A stretch of DNA of 37,748 nt, from positions 1 to 37,748 of the forward strand of contig JAJEFJ010000056.1 in assembly GCA_022820485.1 (NCBI GenBank), read 5' to 3'. The notes under the pieces were generated by a model. It was not told where the DNA came from. It ran no database searches and was given only the letters and a program-made list of their open reading frames with translations. The stretch is from Candidatus Latescibacterota bacterium. GTDB taxonomy: Bacteria; Latescibacterota; UBA2968; UBA8231. The position numbers and the translations under genes are program-made. This document shows, in pieces, positions 8,517 to 17,752 of the stretch; the first letter of the stretch is position 1, and each line of letters opens with the position of its first letter.

Positions 8517-9545
8517 CTATCTTGCGTTTTTTTTGTTAGCCTCGGCAGCCAGCCGATTCTTCAGCTCCGCGGGATAGCGGAGCAGACAGGCCGTGCAGTG
8601 GCCGCCACCCAAATCGACGAGGTGTGGCACCACGCGAGTGCAAATTTCCTCGCGCTCTGGGCAGCGCGGGTGAAAGGCGCATCCCGAGGGCACGGCCGCC
8701 GGATTGGGCGCGTCGCCCTCCAACAGGACGCGCTGCCGCTTAGTCCGCGGATCGGGCGCGGGCACAGCCGCCAGCAGCGCGCGCGTATAGGGATGGGACG
8801 GCTGGCGATAGAGCTGATCGCGCGCCGCCACCTCGACTATGCGCCCCAGGTACATCACGGCCACCCGATCCGAAATGTGACGCACCACGCTCAAGTCGTG
8901 GGCAATAAACATATACGTTAGGCCCAAATCGCGCTGTAGGTCTTGCAGCAGATTGATGATCTGGGCCTGCACCGAAACGTCCAGCGCGGACACTGGCTCG
9001 TCGGCGACAATAAACTGCGGCCGCACCGCCAAGGCGCGGGCAATGCCAATGCGCTGGCGCTGACCGCCGGAAAACTCGTGCGGATAGCGCCGCACACAAT
9101 CCGCCGGCAACCCGACCATCTCCAGCAACTCCCCCACCCGCTCGGCCAATTCGGCGCGCTCGGCCAGCCCGTGAACCTTCAGAGCCTCGCCGATGATGCC
9201 GCCCACCGTCATTCGCGGGTTGAGCGACGCATACGGGTCTTGGAAGATAATCTGCATGTCCCGCCGCTGCCGCCGCATGTTCTCTTTACTCAACTCCAAT
9301 AGGTCAGCCCCGGCAAAGCGCACCTGCCCAGCCGTAGCTTCAATTAGCCGCAGCATGAGCCTGCCCAGCGTAGTCTTGCCGCAGCCACTCTCGCCGACCA
9401 CGCCCAAGGTCTCGCCGCGCCCAATCGCCAGATCAACTCCATCGACGGCCTTGACATGGGCCTGTACCCGACCCCAAAACCCCCGGCGCACGGGAAAGTG
9501 TTTTTTGAGTCCCTCGACCTCGACCAAGGGCGCGGCTTCGCTCAT
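8517..9545 (-). CDS. oligopeptide/dipeptide ABC transporter ATP-binding protein (OppF/DppF type)
   Basis: This 342-residue cytoplasmic ATPase powers import of peptides or related solutes through an Opp/Dpp-type permease. Walker A is GESGCGKTT (51-59), the signature is [15 protein letters not shown], and Walker B with D-loop reads [10 protein letters not shown]. The C-terminal oligo_HPY extension has the Cys-rich [14 protein letters not shown] typical of this subfamily, where an iron-sulphur or structural cysteine role has been proposed. The start overlaps the stop of the partner ATPase by 4 nt (ATGA, 9542-9545), so the two are made together as a heterodimer. No permease or binding-protein gene for this system is present in the window. 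Confidence 0.92.
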   Translation of the reverse strand: MSEAAPLVEVEGLKKHFPVRRGFWGRVQAHVKAVDGVDLAIGRGETLGVVGESGCGKTTLGRLMLRLIEATAGQVRFAGADLLELSKENMRRQRRDMQIIFQDPYASLNPRMTVGGIIGEALKVHGLAERAELAERVGELLEMVGLPADCVRRYPHEFSGGQRQRIGIARALAVRPQFIVADEPVSALDVSVQAQIINLLQDLQRDLGLTYMFIAHDLSVVRHISDRVAVMYLGRIVEVAARDQLYRQPSHPYTRALLAAVPAPDPRTKRQRVLLEGDAPNPAAVPSGCAFHPRCPEREEICTRVVPHLVDLGGGHCTACLLRYPAELKNRLAAEANKKNAR

Positions 9546-10522
9546 GCGTCCCCTGCCTTCCAGCAGCTTGTCCAGTGCCCGGCCTCAACCTCTTCTAGCG
9601 GCGGAGCCTCAGCCCGGCAGTGATCGTCGGCCAGCGGGCAGCGCGGGGCAAAGCGACATCCCGGTGGGAAGACGCGGGCGTCGGGCACCACACCCGGGAT
9701 GATGTCCAATCGCTCCTGTTCGGCGTCCAGCAGCGGGATCGAGCGCAGCAAGCCGTGCGTATAAGGGTGCCGCGGACGAGTAAAGAGCGATTGCGTTTCC
9801 GTGTATTCGACGATTTGGCCGGCGTACATGACCGCCACTTGGTCCGCGGTCTCGGCAATCACGCCGAGGTCGTGGGTGATCATCACAATCGCCATTTGCA
9901 GGGACTCTTGCAGCGACTCCAACAGCGCGAGAATCTGCGCTTGGATCGTCACGTCGAGGGCCGTGGTCGGCTCGTCGGCAATCAGCACGTCTGGATTGCA
10001 CGACAGCGCCATGGCGATCATCACCCGCTGGCGCATCCCACCCGATAGCTGGTGAGGATATTCGTCGATTCGCTGTTCGGGTGCTGGAATTCCCACCAGT
10101 TGCAGCATCTCGACTGCCCGAGTGCGTGCTTCCTGCATGGGAACCTGCTGGTGCAAGACCACGGCCTCGGCGATCTGGAACCCGCAGGTCAGCACCGGGT
10201 TGAGGCTCGTCATCGGCTCTTGGAAAATCATCGCGATGTCGTCGCCGCGCACTTGGCGCATCTCCTCCTCGTCTAGCGCGAGCAAATCGCGCCCCCTGAG
10301 CAGGATCTGTCCGTCCTCAATGCGTCCCGGTGGATCGGGCACCAAGCGCATCACCGAAAAGGCGCTGACGCTCTTGCCGCAGCCGCTTTCGCCGACCAGC
10401 CCCAGCGTCTGGCCCCGCCCCACCACAAACGACACCCCATCGACGGCGCGGGCGACGCCCTCTTCCGTGTGGAAGTAAGTCCGCAAGTCGCGGACCTCTA
10501 GCACGGGATCATGCGCTATCAT
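9542..10522 (-). CDS. oligopeptide/dipeptide ABC transporter ATP-binding protein (OppD/DppD type)
   Basis: This 326-residue partner of the OppF-type ATPase has Walker A GESGCGKS (44-51), a [15 protein letters not shown] signature, and Walker [11 protein letters not shown]. The C-terminal oligo_HPY domain contains [17 protein letters not shown], with the conserved cysteines. It starts with ATG at 10520-10522, overlapping the lipM-like stop as ATGA, inside a 10-bp tandem duplication. Codons 2-6 (IAHDP) come from the second repeat copy. Substrate class cannot be set from ATPases alone; peptides, nickel and some glycosides are all known for this family. Confidence 0.92.
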   Translation of the reverse strand: MIAHDPVLEVRDLRTYFHTEEGVARAVDGVSFVVGRGQTLGLVGESGCGKSVSAFSVMRLVPDPPGRIEDGQILLRGRDLLALDEEEMRQVRGDDIAMIFQEPMTSLNPVLTCGFQIAEAVVLHQQVPMQEARTRAVEMLQLVGIPAPEQRIDEYPHQLSGGMRQRVMIAMALSCNPDVLIADEPTTALDVTIQAQILALLESLQESLQMAIVMITHDLGVIAETADQVAVMYAGQIVEYTETQSLFTRPRHPYTHGLLRSIPLLDAEQERLDIIPGVVPDARVFPPGCRFAPRCPLADDHCRAEAPPLEEVEAGHWTSCWKAGDA

Positions 10523-10530
10523 GCGCTATC
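10508..10530. repeat. 10-bp tandem duplication at the lipM-oppD junction
   Basis: ATGCGCTATC occurs twice in a row (511-520 and 521-530 of the 10,500s), preceded by ATC, giving a 23-nt run with period 10. It contains the lipM-like stop and the overlapping start of the OppD-type gene on the minus strand. Confidence 0.9.
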
Positions 10531-11298
10531 CCTTTCCCAAGCCACAGCCCGGCGCATTTCATCGTCGGCCAACGCGCTCCAGTGCATTTTCGCGCCGAGT
10601 TGACGACTAAAGCCCTCGACCAAGCAATTGACCAGCGCGGCCCGGTCGATTGGCCGACCCATGCAAGACTGCAAATCCGTGCTGTGCGCTCGCACCTGCC
10701 GGGTCCATCTTTGCCGCACGTCCTCGTCAATCCGCAGAAGTTGCGGCAGGCGCTCGTGCGCTCGACCGAGCAAAATTGACCCGTGTTGTAGCAAGCGGCG
10801 TCCGTAGCGCCGCTGCGCGCTGCCGACCAGCTTGCGCTGCTGGCACTTGAGCTCCCAGCGCGCCGTGCTGCCAAAACAAGGCCCCGACCGCAAGCCGCCA
10901 ACACAACGACCAACTCTTTCCAACTCGACAGGGGCCCCAAAAAGTCGCAATCCCTCGGCCAAGCACGAACCAATCTTGCGGTGCGTAGCCTCTATCCCGC
11001 CGTCCGCGACCAATGCCTCTGGGACGCAGGCGACACTGTAAGTCAATTCCTCCCAGTGCAACACCGCGCGCCCGCCCGTGGGCCGACGCACCACGTCAAT
11101 ACCTAACACGCGGCAGGCTTCTACGTTGGCCTCGCGCTCGGGCTGCTGGTTCCAGCCGCAGGAGATAGCCGGCGGATCCCAGTCGTAGAACCGCAACACC
11201 GGACCTTGAGCCGCGTCCGCGGCGAGCACCTGATCGACGCCCATATTGTACGCGCCGCAGTGCGCACCCGTATCGACGACGCGCCAAGCAAGGCCCAT
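10519..11298 (-). CDS. lipM: octanoyltransferase LipM / lipoate-protein ligase A family
   Basis: The enzyme loads octanoyl or lipoyl groups on lipoyl domains. At 259 residues it carries the family block [11 protein letters not shown] (71-81), then PCF with a likely catalytic Cys141, followed by [10 protein letters not shown] (155-164, conserved Lys156) and LLQHGSILL (169-177). The active cysteine and the QHGSI motif favour the LipM octanoyltransferase group over ATP-using LplA, but LipL or LplA-like activity cannot be excluded. Octanoyl-ACP made by the fab genes upstream would be its donor, which fits its place directly after rnc. ATG 11298 shares one base with the rnc stop (TAATG); an in-frame upstream extension inside rnc is rejected. 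Confidence 0.8.
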   Translation of the reverse strand: MGLAWRVVDTGAHCGAYNMGVDQVLAADAAQGPVLRFYDWDPPAISCGWNQQPEREANVEACRVLGIDVVRRPTGGRAVLHWEELTYSVACVPEALVADGGIEATHRKIGSCLAEGLRLFGAPVELERVGRCVGGLRSGPCFGSTARWELKCQQRKLVGSAQRRYGRRLLQHGSILLGRAHERLPQLLRIDEDVRQRWTRQVRAHSTDLQSCMGRPIDRAALVNCLVEGFSRQLGAKMHWSALADDEMRRAVAWERDSA

Positions 11299-12056
11299 TA
11301 GAGCGCTTCCAAACTCTCGAGGGCGTCCTTGGCCGCCATCTGCTGCGCCTCCTTCTTGCTCCGCCCCTGGCCCCAACCTAGGCGCTGGCCAGTGATGCAC
11401 ACTTCGACGCTGAAGACCTTGTCGTGGTCTGGCCCATGCTCGGCGTGTACCAAGTAGCGGGGGTGGCCATTGCCCTTGCTCTGCGAGTATTCGAGCAACC
11501 TGCTCTTGAAGTTGAAGTTCTCGTCCGGTTGGACTATCTGGTGAAAATCCGCCAGCACCGCACGCCGAACACAGGAGCGGGCAGCCTCTAGGCCGCCGTC
11601 GAGATAGATCGCCCCAATCAGCGACTCCAAGGTGTCGCAGAGGATCGACGGCCGCTGTCCGCCGTTGGCTTCGCGCTCGTCCTCACTCAGCAACACAAAA
11701 CTCCCTAGCCCAAGACAGTCCGCTTGGCGCGCCAGCGCCTTGCGGCTGACTAGCTGCGACTTCATCTGGGTCAACTCACCCTCGCCCTTGTCCTCAAAGC
11801 GGCGATAGAGGTAGTCGGTGACCAACAGCTCCAGCACGGCGTCGCCGAGAAATTCGAGCCGCTCGTTCGACTCGATGCGGTCGCTGCCCTCTTCCGCGTA
11901 CACATACGATCGATGCTTGAGGGCCTTGACCAACAAATCCCTGTTCTTAAAGTGGTAGCCCAACAGCTTTTCGAGCGCGTGCCACGAATCCGCGGTACGC
12001 TCTTCTGGGACACCCGCCGACTTGCGGCGATTCCAAAGAATTGAAATCCAGCTCAT
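11298..12056 (-). CDS. rnc: ribonuclease III
   Basis: RNase III cleaves double-stranded RNA in rRNA maturation and mRNA turnover. The 252-residue protein has the signature NERLEFLGDAVL at 64-75, with acidic residues E65, E68 and D72, and the second acidic site in LCDTLESLIGAIYLDGG. A double-stranded RNA-binding domain fills about 180-250 and ends with SKKEAQQMAAKDALESL. A 25-residue N-terminal extension precedes the catalytic domain. The fabF-rnc order is common in bacteria. The gap after fabF is 66 nt, and the stop overlaps the next start by 1 nt. Confidence 0.95.
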   Translation of the reverse strand: MSWISILWNRRKSAGVPEERTADSWHALEKLLGYHFKNRDLLVKALKHRSYVYAEEGSDRIESNERLEFLGDAVLELLVTDYLYRRFEDKGEGELTQMKSQLVSRKALARQADCLGLGSFVLLSEDEREANGGQRPSILCDTLESLIGAIYLDGGLEAARSCVRRAVLADFHQIVQPDENFNFKSRLLEYSQSKGNGHPRYLVHAEHGPDHDKVFSVEVCITGQRLGWGQGRSKKEAQQMAAKDALESLEAL

Positions 12057-12122
12057 CTGCCTAATACCCGATTGAAAACCTCGTTTGCACGGGGAGTGCT
12101 CGGGGGATGCTGGGGAAGTACG

Positions 12123-13382
12123 TCAGCCGGTGAAGCGACCAAACACCAGCGCCACGTTGTGGCCGCCAAAACCAAAGGAGTTGTTGAGGGCGTAGTTTAC
12201 CTGCAGGCGGCGCGCCTCATTGGGCACGTAGTCGAGGTCGCAGTCGGGGTCGGGGTTTTCGTAGTTGATCGTCGGCGGCAAGACCCCGCTTTTGAGCGCC
12301 ATGATGCAGGCGATGCTCTCGATGGCCCCGGCTGCGCCCAACAGATGCCCAGTCATCGACTTGGTCGAACTTACGGCCATGCTGTCGGTGTGGCCGGCGA
12401 AGACCGTCTTGATCGCTGCGGTCTCCTGCTGGTCGCCCATGGACGTCGAGGTGCCGTGGGCATTGACGTACCCGATGTCGCTCGGGTCCAAGCCCCCGTC
12501 CTGCAGCGCAATGCGCATGGCCCGCGCACCGCCCTCGGCCTCTGGCGCCATCGCCGTCTGGTGATAGGCGTCGGCAGTAAAACCTAGCCCGAGGAATTCG
12601 CCGTATATCTCGGCCCCGCGCCTTTGCGCGTGCTCCAATTCCTCCAAAATGACGGCCCCGGCTCCTTCGCCAAGCACAAAGCCATCGCGCTCGACGTCAA
12701 AGGGCCGACTAGCCCGCTCAGGCTCGTCGTTGCGCGTCGATAGGGCCTTGGCCGAGGAAAAGCCGGCCATGGAAATGGGCGTGACGGCTGCTTCTGAGCC
12801 GCCAGTCACCATCACGTCGGCTTCCCCGTACTGAATCTTACGAGCCGACTCGCCGAGCGCGTGGGCCGCCGACGAACAAGCCGACACCGTGCCGTAGTTA
12901 GGCCCTTTGGCCCCCAAATCCATGGAGATCATGCCCGGGGCCATATCGGAAATCATCATGGGAACGTAGAACGGACTGATGCGCCTCGGGCCTTTTTCCA
13001 TTAGGATGGTGTGCTGTTCTTCGTGGGTCTGGATTCCGCCGATGCCCGAGCCCCAAATGACGCCCACGCGCTCGGGGTCAACCGCTTCCATGTCGAGCCG
13101 GGCGCGGCTAGCTGCCTCTCTGGCCACGCAGATCGCGTAGTGCGTGAAGGCGTCGTTGCGGCGCACATCCTTGCGGTCCATAATCGCCCCTGGGTCGAAA
13201 TCCTTGACCTCGGCGGCGATCGTAGTCCGGTGCTGGGAAGTGTCGAACCTAGTGATCGGCCCGACCCCAGAGCGGCCGGCTAGGAGCGCGTCCCAGAACG
13301 CCGGCAGGTCATTGCCATTGGGCGCTAAGACCCCCAAGCCCGTGACGACGGCTCTGCGCTTCTGCACGAGACTGCCACTCAC
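12123..13382 (-). CDS. fabF: beta-ketoacyl-ACP synthase II
   Basis: FabF condenses malonyl-ACP with acyl-ACP in chain elongation. The 419-residue length matches the family. The catalytic triad is visible: C169 in [12 protein letters not shown]309 in [12 protein letters not shown], and H346 in [15 protein letters not shown] with K341. The start is GTG 13382, overlapping the acpP stop as GTGA (13379-13382), so the carrier and its condensing enzyme are translationally coupled. The N-terminal [15 protein letters not shown] (9-23) is normal. No second KASI/fabB-like gene is present here. Confidence 0.96.
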   Translation of the reverse strand: MSGSLVQKRRAVVTGLGVLAPNGNDLPAFWDALLAGRSGVGPITRFDTSQHRTTIAAEVKDFDPGAIMDRKDVRRNDAFTHYAICVAREAASRARLDMEAVDPERVGVIWGSGIGGIQTHEEQHTILMEKGPRRISPFYVPMMISDMAPGMISMDLGAKGPNYGTVSACSSAAHALGESARKIQYGEADVMVTGGSEAAVTPISMAGFSSAKALSTRNDEPERASRPFDVERDGFVLGEGAGAVILEELEHAQRRGAEIYGEFLGLGFTADAYHQTAMAPEAEGGARAMRIALQDGGLDPSDIGYVNAHGTSTSMGDQQETAAIKTVFAGHTDSMAVSSTKSMTGHLLGAAGAIESIACIMALKSGVLPPTINYENPDPDCDLDYVPNEARRLQVNYALNNSFGFGGHNVALVFGRFTG

Positions 13383-13618
13383 GCCTTGCTGTTCTCTTCT
13401 AAGTATTTAATAGCGTCGCCTACGACCATGATTTTCTCGGCGTCCTCGTCCGGGATGTCGAGCCCGAATTCTTCCTCAAAGGCCATAACCAACTCGACAG
13501 TGTCGAGCGAGTCGGCCCCTAAGTCGTCGATGAACGATGCTTGGGGATTTACTTGATCTTGGCTCACGCCGAGTTGCTCGACGACCAAATCTCTCACGCG
13601 CTCTTCAATAGAAGCCAT
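13379..13618 (-). CDS. acpP: acyl carrier protein
   Basis: This 79-residue acidic carrier holds growing acyl chains on a 4'-phosphopantetheine attached to S37 in [13 protein letters not shown]. Helix I ([15 protein letters not shown]) and the acidic helix II-III region are typical. ATG 13618 is chosen because AGAGGA sits 7 nt upstream; a frame extension to 13657 adds an untypical N-terminus. The AT-rich gap to fabG (13619-13716) is the longest in the fab block and may hold an extra promoter for the abundant ACP, although no clean -35/-10 pair is seen. Confidence 0.96.
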   Translation of the reverse strand: MASIEERVRDLVVEQLGVSQDQVNPQASFIDDLGADSLDTVELVMAFEEEFGLDIPDEDAEKIMVVGDAIKYLEENSKA

Positions 13619-13716
13619 AGTGTGTTCCTCTTGGGATAGGAGTGAGCGTTTTACCACTGTGCGGTCTTAAAATAGAGTCTAAATATAGGCGATGAGCAAA
13701 ATTTTTAATACCTAAA

Positions 13717-14463
13717 TTATATGGCCATGCCGCCATCTACGGACAAGACCTGACCGGTGATATAGGCGGCTTGATCTGACGCGAGGAACGCCACAGCGTG
13801 CGCCACGTCTTCCGGCGTCCCCGCCCGGCCCAGCGGCACTGTAGCAATCATCTGCTCCTGCTGCTGTTCCGTCAACCCGTCCGTCATGCCCGTTTCCGGT
13901 ACCAACCCCGGGGCCACGGCATTGGCGGTGATCCCGCGCGAGGCCAACTCCCGCGCCAAGCTCTTGGTCAGGCCGATCAATCCAGCCTTGGACGCGGCGT
14001 AGTTGGCTTGCCCGGCATTGCCCAACAATCCCACGACCGAAGTGATGTTGACGATCCGCCCGCCACGGGCCTTGAGCATGGGGCGCACCGCCGCTCGGAC
14101 GCAGTTAAAGGCACCCTTGAGGTTGATTGACAATACCTCGTCCCAATCCTCGTCCTTCATCCGCATCAGCAAATTGTCGCGGGTGACGCCGGCGTTATTG
14201 ACCAGCACGTCCAGCCGGCCCAACTCCGCAATCGTCGCCGCCACCAACTCGGCCGCCTGCTCGGCAGCGGCGACATCGGCCTGGCGCACGAGGCAGCGGC
14301 GGCCTAGGGCCTCAATAGCGGCGGCCACTTCGCCGGCCGCCGCAACATTGCGAGCGCAGATTGCCAAGTCCGCGCCCTCTTCTGCCAAGCGCAGGGCAAT
14401 GGCCCGGCCAATGCCCCGCGACCCACCCGTCACTAGCGCGACTTTCCCGTCCAAGAGTCCCAT
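13717..14463 (-). CDS. fabG: 3-oxoacyl-ACP reductase
   Basis: This NADPH-dependent short-chain dehydrogenase reduces beta-ketoacyl-ACP. It has 248 residues with cofactor motif TGGSRGIG (12-19), NNAG (89-92), and the catalytic S142, Y155 and K159 (YAASKAG). The C-terminus ITGQVLSVDGGMA is characteristic of FabG. ATG 14463 is selected by the strong AAAGGAG upstream and by the N-terminus MGLLDGKVALVTGG; an in-frame extension to 14511 would run into fabD. The fabD stop ends 1 nt before the start. Confidence 0.95.
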   Translation of the reverse strand: MGLLDGKVALVTGGSRGIGRAIALRLAEEGADLAICARNVAAAGEVAAAIEALGRRCLVRQADVAAAEQAAELVAATIAELGRLDVLVNNAGVTRDNLLMRMKDEDWDEVLSINLKGAFNCVRAAVRPMLKARGGRIVNITSVVGLLGNAGQANYAASKAGLIGLTKSLARELASRGITANAVAPGLVPETGMTDGLTEQQQEQMIATVPLGRAGTPEDVAHAVAFLASDQAAYITGQVLSVDGGMAI

Positions 14464-14464
14464 A

Positions 14465-15394
14465 TTATTCCGCTCCTTTTGCCGCGGCGATTTCTTCCAC
14501 AGTACCCGCAAGCGCGACTGCGAGCTTGGGCGCAGTGCGGCGCACCAGCCCCCTTAGCACAGCCCCCGGCCCTACTTCAAAGGCGCGGTTGATGCCCATA
14601 GCCGCCAGACGCTGCATCGTCGCGCTCCAGCGAACCGGACCCGTGATCTGATGGATCAGGTGCAACCGCAGTTTCTCTGGGTCTTCCACAGGCTCAGCCG
14701 AGACATTGGTCAACACCGGCACGCGCGGCCGCGCAAAGGGCACCGCCTCTAACAGCGACTCCATCTCCACAGCCGCCGACGCCATAAGCGGCGAGTGAAA
14801 AGCGCCACTGACAGCCAATTCGACGACGCGCCTAGCGCCAGCTTGGGCGGCCAATTCGCTCACCCGTGCCACCGCGTCCCGTTCACCCGAGACCACGACT
14901 TGACCCGGAGCATTAAAATTAGCGGCTACGACGATCCCCACATCCGCTACCTGTTGGCACAAGGCTACGACGTGGTCGTCGTCCAGACCGATCACCGCCC
15001 CCATCGTCCCCGGCCACTCGCTGCCGGCCTCCAGCATCAACCGGCCGCGCGTCCCCACCAGCGTCAGGGCCTCCGCAAACGAGAGTACTCCAGCCGCCAC
15101 CAGCGCTGAGTATTCCCCGAGGCTATGTCCGGCTACGGCCACAGGCTGTAATCCGATAGCAGCGAGCAACTCGTTGGCGGCGACGCTGTGGACGAAGACA
15201 GCCGGCTGCGTAACGTTAGTTTGCGCCAGTTGCTCGACCGGCCCCTCAAAGCAAAGCGCACTGAGCGAAAAACCCAGCACCTCGTCGGCTTCGGCAAAGC
15301 GCGCTCGCACCGACTCGTGCTGCTCGTATAGATCGCGGCCCATGCCCACGGCCTGCGAACCCTGTCCCGGAAACAAAAAGGCGCACTCGCCCAT
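14465..15394 (-). CDS. fabD: malonyl-CoA:ACP transacylase
   Basis: FabD moves malonyl from CoA to ACP to supply the elongation step. The 309-residue protein starts with the family block FLFPGQGSQAVGMG (6-19). The nucleophile is S91 in GHSLGEYSA, with H200 in GAFHSPLM as the second catalytic residue. NVTQPAVFVHS and the C-terminal EVGPGAVLRGLVRR are also typical. Position between fabH and fabG with one-base gaps on both sides shows tight coupling. Confidence 0.96.
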   Translation of the reverse strand: MGECAFLFPGQGSQAVGMGRDLYEQHESVRARFAEADEVLGFSLSALCFEGPVEQLAQTNVTQPAVFVHSVAANELLAAIGLQPVAVAGHSLGEYSALVAAGVLSFAEALTLVGTRGRLMLEAGSEWPGTMGAVIGLDDDHVVALCQQVADVGIVVAANFNAPGQVVVSGERDAVARVSELAAQAGARRVVELAVSGAFHSPLMASAAVEMESLLEAVPFARPRVPVLTNVSAEPVEDPEKLRLHLIHQITGPVRWSATMQRLAAMGINRAFEVGPGAVLRGLVRRTAPKLAVALAGTVEEIAAAKGAE

Positions 15395-15395
15395 C

Positions 15396-16400
15396 TCACG
15401 ACCCCCAGCGAAACAAGGCGCTGCCCCAAGTGAGGCCGCCGCCGACGCCGGTCATCAGCACCAAGTCGCCGCGCTCCAATCGACCTTGATCAGCGGCTTC
15501 GGCCAAGGCAATGGGAATCGTCGCGGCCGTGGTGTTGGCGTAGCGGTCGATATTCATCATCACTTTTTCCGGGGGGAGATCCATGCGCTGGGCCGCGGCG
15601 TCGATGATGCGCTTGTTGGCTTGATGGGGCACGAAGAGCTTGAGGTCTGCGCCCGTAAGACCGTTGCGCTCCAGCAGGCTGACCGACACCTCGGCCATTT
15701 TTTCCACGGCAAACCGGAAAACCGTGCGCCCTTCTTGACGGATGTAGTGCATGCGCTGATCTACGGTCTCGTGCGAAGGGGGATGTAGGCTGCCGCCGCC
15801 TTTGATGTGCAGGCATTCGACCGCGGCCCCATCGGCGTATAGCTCAAAGTCGATCATGCCGGCTCCGTCCTCGCCGCGCTCCAGTAAAATCCCGCCCGCG
15901 CCGTCGCCAAAGAGCACGCAAGTCGCGCGGTCCTCAAAGTCGAGGATGCTGCTCATCTTGTCGGCACCGATGACCATCACCCGGCGATGCGCACCGCTTT
16001 CGATAAACTGCGCTCCGGTCGCCACGGCGAAGACAAAGCCAGAGCAAGCCGCCGACAGGTCGTAGGCCCAGACCCGGCTGGCGCCGATGGCGTGTTGCAC
16101 CAAGCAGGCCGTCGCCGGAAAGATCATATCTGGCGTAATGGTCGCGACGATGATCAGATCGATGTCGTCGGCGGCAATTCCACGGCGCGCCAATAGCTCT
16201 TCGGCCACGGCGATAGCCATGGTGGAAGTCGGCTCGTCCGCCGGCAGGAAGCGCCGCTCGGAAATGCCAGTGCGCGAGCGGATCCACTCGTCTGAGGTGT
16301 CCACCAGCCGCTCCATATCGGCGTTGGAGACCACCTTGTCGGGCAGGAAAGACGCCGTTGCCGTAATAGCCGCGCGAAGTTTTTTCCCCTCTTCAGTCAC
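15396..16400 (-). CDS. fabH: beta-ketoacyl-ACP synthase III
   Basis: FabH starts fatty-acid synthesis by condensing acetyl-CoA (or branched acyl-CoA) with malonyl-ACP. From GTG 16400 the protein is 334 residues, near the usual 315-335. The triad is C119 in AACSGFVFA, H259 in VPHQANKRI, and N289 in YANTTAATIP; the fold-typical ITATASFLPDKVVSN opens the core. The GTG start is chosen because it lies 22 nt after rpmF, while the frame further upstream would overlap the whole rpmF gene. No clear Shine-Dalgarno is visible. plsX, normally between rpmF and fabH, is absent. Confidence 0.94.
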   Translation of the reverse strand: MTEEGKKLRAAITATASFLPDKVVSNADMERLVDTSDEWIRSRTGISERRFLPADEPTSTMAIAVAEELLARRGIAADDIDLIIVATITPDMIFPATACLVQHAIGASRVWAYDLSAACSGFVFAVATGAQFIESGAHRRVMVIGADKMSSILDFEDRATCVLFGDGAGGILLERGEDGAGMIDFELYADGAAVECLHIKGGGSLHPPSHETVDQRMHYIRQEGRTVFRFAVEKMAEVSVSLLERNGLTGADLKLFVPHQANKRIIDAAAQRMDLPPEKVMMNIDRYANTTAATIPIALAEAADQGRLERGDLVLMTGVGGGLTWGSALFRWGS

Positions 16401-16422
16401 GCAAGCATCCGCCCCGAGCAGC

Positions 16423-16605
16423 CTATACTTCAGGCTCGACGTATTCGCGGCCGCGATAGAAGCCGCAACTCGGGCAGACGCGATGGGGCAAGGCGGGTTG
16501 TCCGCAGTGGGAGCAAGTAGTCCTCGCCGCCGCCTTGATCTTCCAGTGAGTGCGCCGCTTGTCGCGGCGAGTGCGCGAAATTCTCCTCTTAGGTACTGCA
16601 GCCAC
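16423..16605 (-). CDS. rpmF: 50S ribosomal protein L32
   Basis: This 60-residue small ribosomal protein has the family start MAAVPKRRISRTRRDKRR and a zinc-ribbon CSHCG (31-35) with CPSCG (44-48), the four-cysteine zinc-binding version. The closing FYRGREYVEP is typical. It sits 12 nt after the yceD-like gene and before fabH, a conserved yceD-rpmF-fab arrangement that ties ribosome and lipid synthesis. Confidence 0.96.
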   Translation of the reverse strand: MAAVPKRRISRTRRDKRRTHWKIKAAARTTCSHCGQPALPHRVCPSCGFYRGREYVEPEV

Positions 16606-16617
16606 GGGGAACTCCTC

Positions 16618-17157
16618 TCAAGAACTTTCTTTGGGTTGGGAAAAATCGATCTGCGCGAGTGCGGCCCAGCGCGGGTCCGCTTCTCGCTCCTGTTCGGCGG
16701 TAGGTTCGGCGGCTCCGTCAACTCCGCACTGCGGGCACCGCCCATCGGCGTCCGGGGTGGGTATGCGCATCGGCAAGTCCAAGATCACGGCCTCGCGAAT
16801 GTACGCGCTCAAATCGAACTCGCGCGTCCCCGGATCGACGATCTCGATGAACCCGTCTGCTTCGGCCGACGCCAGCTCTTCGGGGGTCGCGAGGCGGCGC
16901 TGCAAAAGCAAGCGAAACCGCGCTACAACCCCCTCTTGTACTTCCTCTAAACAGCGATAGCACTCGCCGGCAATGCGGCAGGTGATGACCCCGTCGATCC
17001 TGAAATTGTCGAGCGCACGCCGCACCTCAACGCGGGTTTCAACGCTGGAGGGAAAAGCGAAAAATTCGTCTTTTAACTCCAGTTCTTCTGCACGCAGTTC
17101 AAAGGCGAGCGCATTGGGGCCCTCTGCGAGGTCGTCGAGTACTAGCAAGGCGCTCAT
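16618..17157 (-). CDS. yceD: DUF177/YceD family protein
   Basis: This 179-residue protein belongs to the YceD family, linked to 23S rRNA accumulation in bacteria and plants. The core ITCRIAGECYRCLEEV (58-73) includes C60, C66 and C69; the ending has CPQCG (141-145), so a zinc site is likely. The acidic FIEIVDPGTREFDLSAYIREAVILDLPM block (103-130) is characteristic of the family. ATG 17157 is 8 nt after the ndk stop; the longer open frame upstream lies entirely inside ndk and is rejected. The conserved neighbour is rpmF. Confidence 0.88.
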   Translation of the reverse strand: MSALLVLDDLAEGPNALAFELRAEELELKDEFFAFPSSVETRVEVRRALDNFRIDGVITCRIAGECYRCLEEVQEGVVARFRLLLQRRLATPEELASAEADGFIEIVDPGTREFDLSAYIREAVILDLPMRIPTPDADGRCPQCGVDGAAEPTAEQEREADPRWAALAQIDFSQPKESS

Positions 17158-17165
17158 GGGCTTGC

Positions 17166-17567
17166 TCAGTCGGCAAAGAAAAACGCGATTTCGGACTTGG
17201 CGTTGGCCGCTGAGTCCGAGGCGTGCACGGCATTGCACTGCACGTCCGTGCCAAAGTCGCCGCGGATCGTGCCGGCTGGGGCCTCCAGACTGTTGGTCGG
17301 CCCGATAAAATCGCGCAAATGGGCCACCGCATCGGCGCGCTCTAGCACCATCGGCACGGCCGGCCCGGAGGTCATAAATTCCACCAATTCGCCGTAAAAG
17401 GGGCGCTCCCGATGCACGGCGTAGAAAGCCCGCGCCTGCTCGGCGGATAGCTCGACCATGCGCAGGGCGCACACCACAAACCCCTCGCCCTCGACGCGGG
17501 CAATAATTTGGCCGATGGCGTTTTTGGCGACCGCATCGGGCTTGACGATCATCAACGTGCGTTCCAT
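17166..17567 (-). CDS. ndk: nucleoside diphosphate kinase
   Basis: Ndk balances NTP pools by transferring the gamma phosphate through a phospho-histidine. The 133-residue protein begins MERTLMIVKPDAVAKN, includes the ERPFYGELVEFMTSGP block (54-69) and carries the active H115 in NAVHASDS. ATG 17567 is the first gene start after a near-consensus promoter at 17622-17650. A longer frame upstream (to 17669) would begin before the predicted transcription start and is rejected. It heads the long minus-strand run down to nadK. Confidence 0.96.
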   Translation of the reverse strand: MERTLMIVKPDAVAKNAIGQIIARVEGEGFVVCALRMVELSAEQARAFYAVHRERPFYGELVEFMTSGPAVPMVLERADAVAHLRDFIGPTNSLEAPAGTIRGDFGTDVQCNAVHASDSAANAKSEIAFFFAD

Positions 17568-17621
17568 AGATATAAAATTTATTTCCTTAGCAAGTGTTCC
17601 CCTAGTCAAACGAAATGTTGG

Positions 17622-17650
17622 AAGATAGGAGCCAATCGGTTTTGTGTCAA
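17622..17650 (-). promoter_or_regulatory. sigma70-type promoter upstream of ndk
   Basis: On the minus strand, TTGACA (17645-17650) and TATCTT (17622-17627) are separated by 17 nt. This predicts a start near 17615 and a leader of about 48 nt before ndk. It is the best promoter visible for the whole minus-strand run. Confidence 0.7.
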
Positions 17651-17713
17651 TGGACGGCCCGTGCAACAAAATGCCCTAAGTATCGCTTTCATAATGAGTT
17701 CGGCGCATATTTC

Positions 17714-17742
17714 TTGACAGAGTAACACGCCTCTCCTAGATT
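17714..17742 (+). promoter_or_regulatory. promoter of the HD phosphohydrolase gene, near-leaderless
   Basis: TTGACA (17714-17719), 17 nt, TAGATT (17737-17742). Transcription should start at about 17748-17751, only 2-5 nt before ATG 17753, so the mRNA is predicted to be almost leaderless and no Shine-Dalgarno is present. Confidence 0.65.
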
Positions 17743-17752
17743 GGCCAATGCT

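Noticed and set aside
16401..16745. N-terminal extension of the FabH frame to 449 residues
   Set aside because: It overlaps the whole of rpmF in another frame and adds low-complexity Arg/Ala-rich sequence; GTG 16400 gives the normal FabH length.
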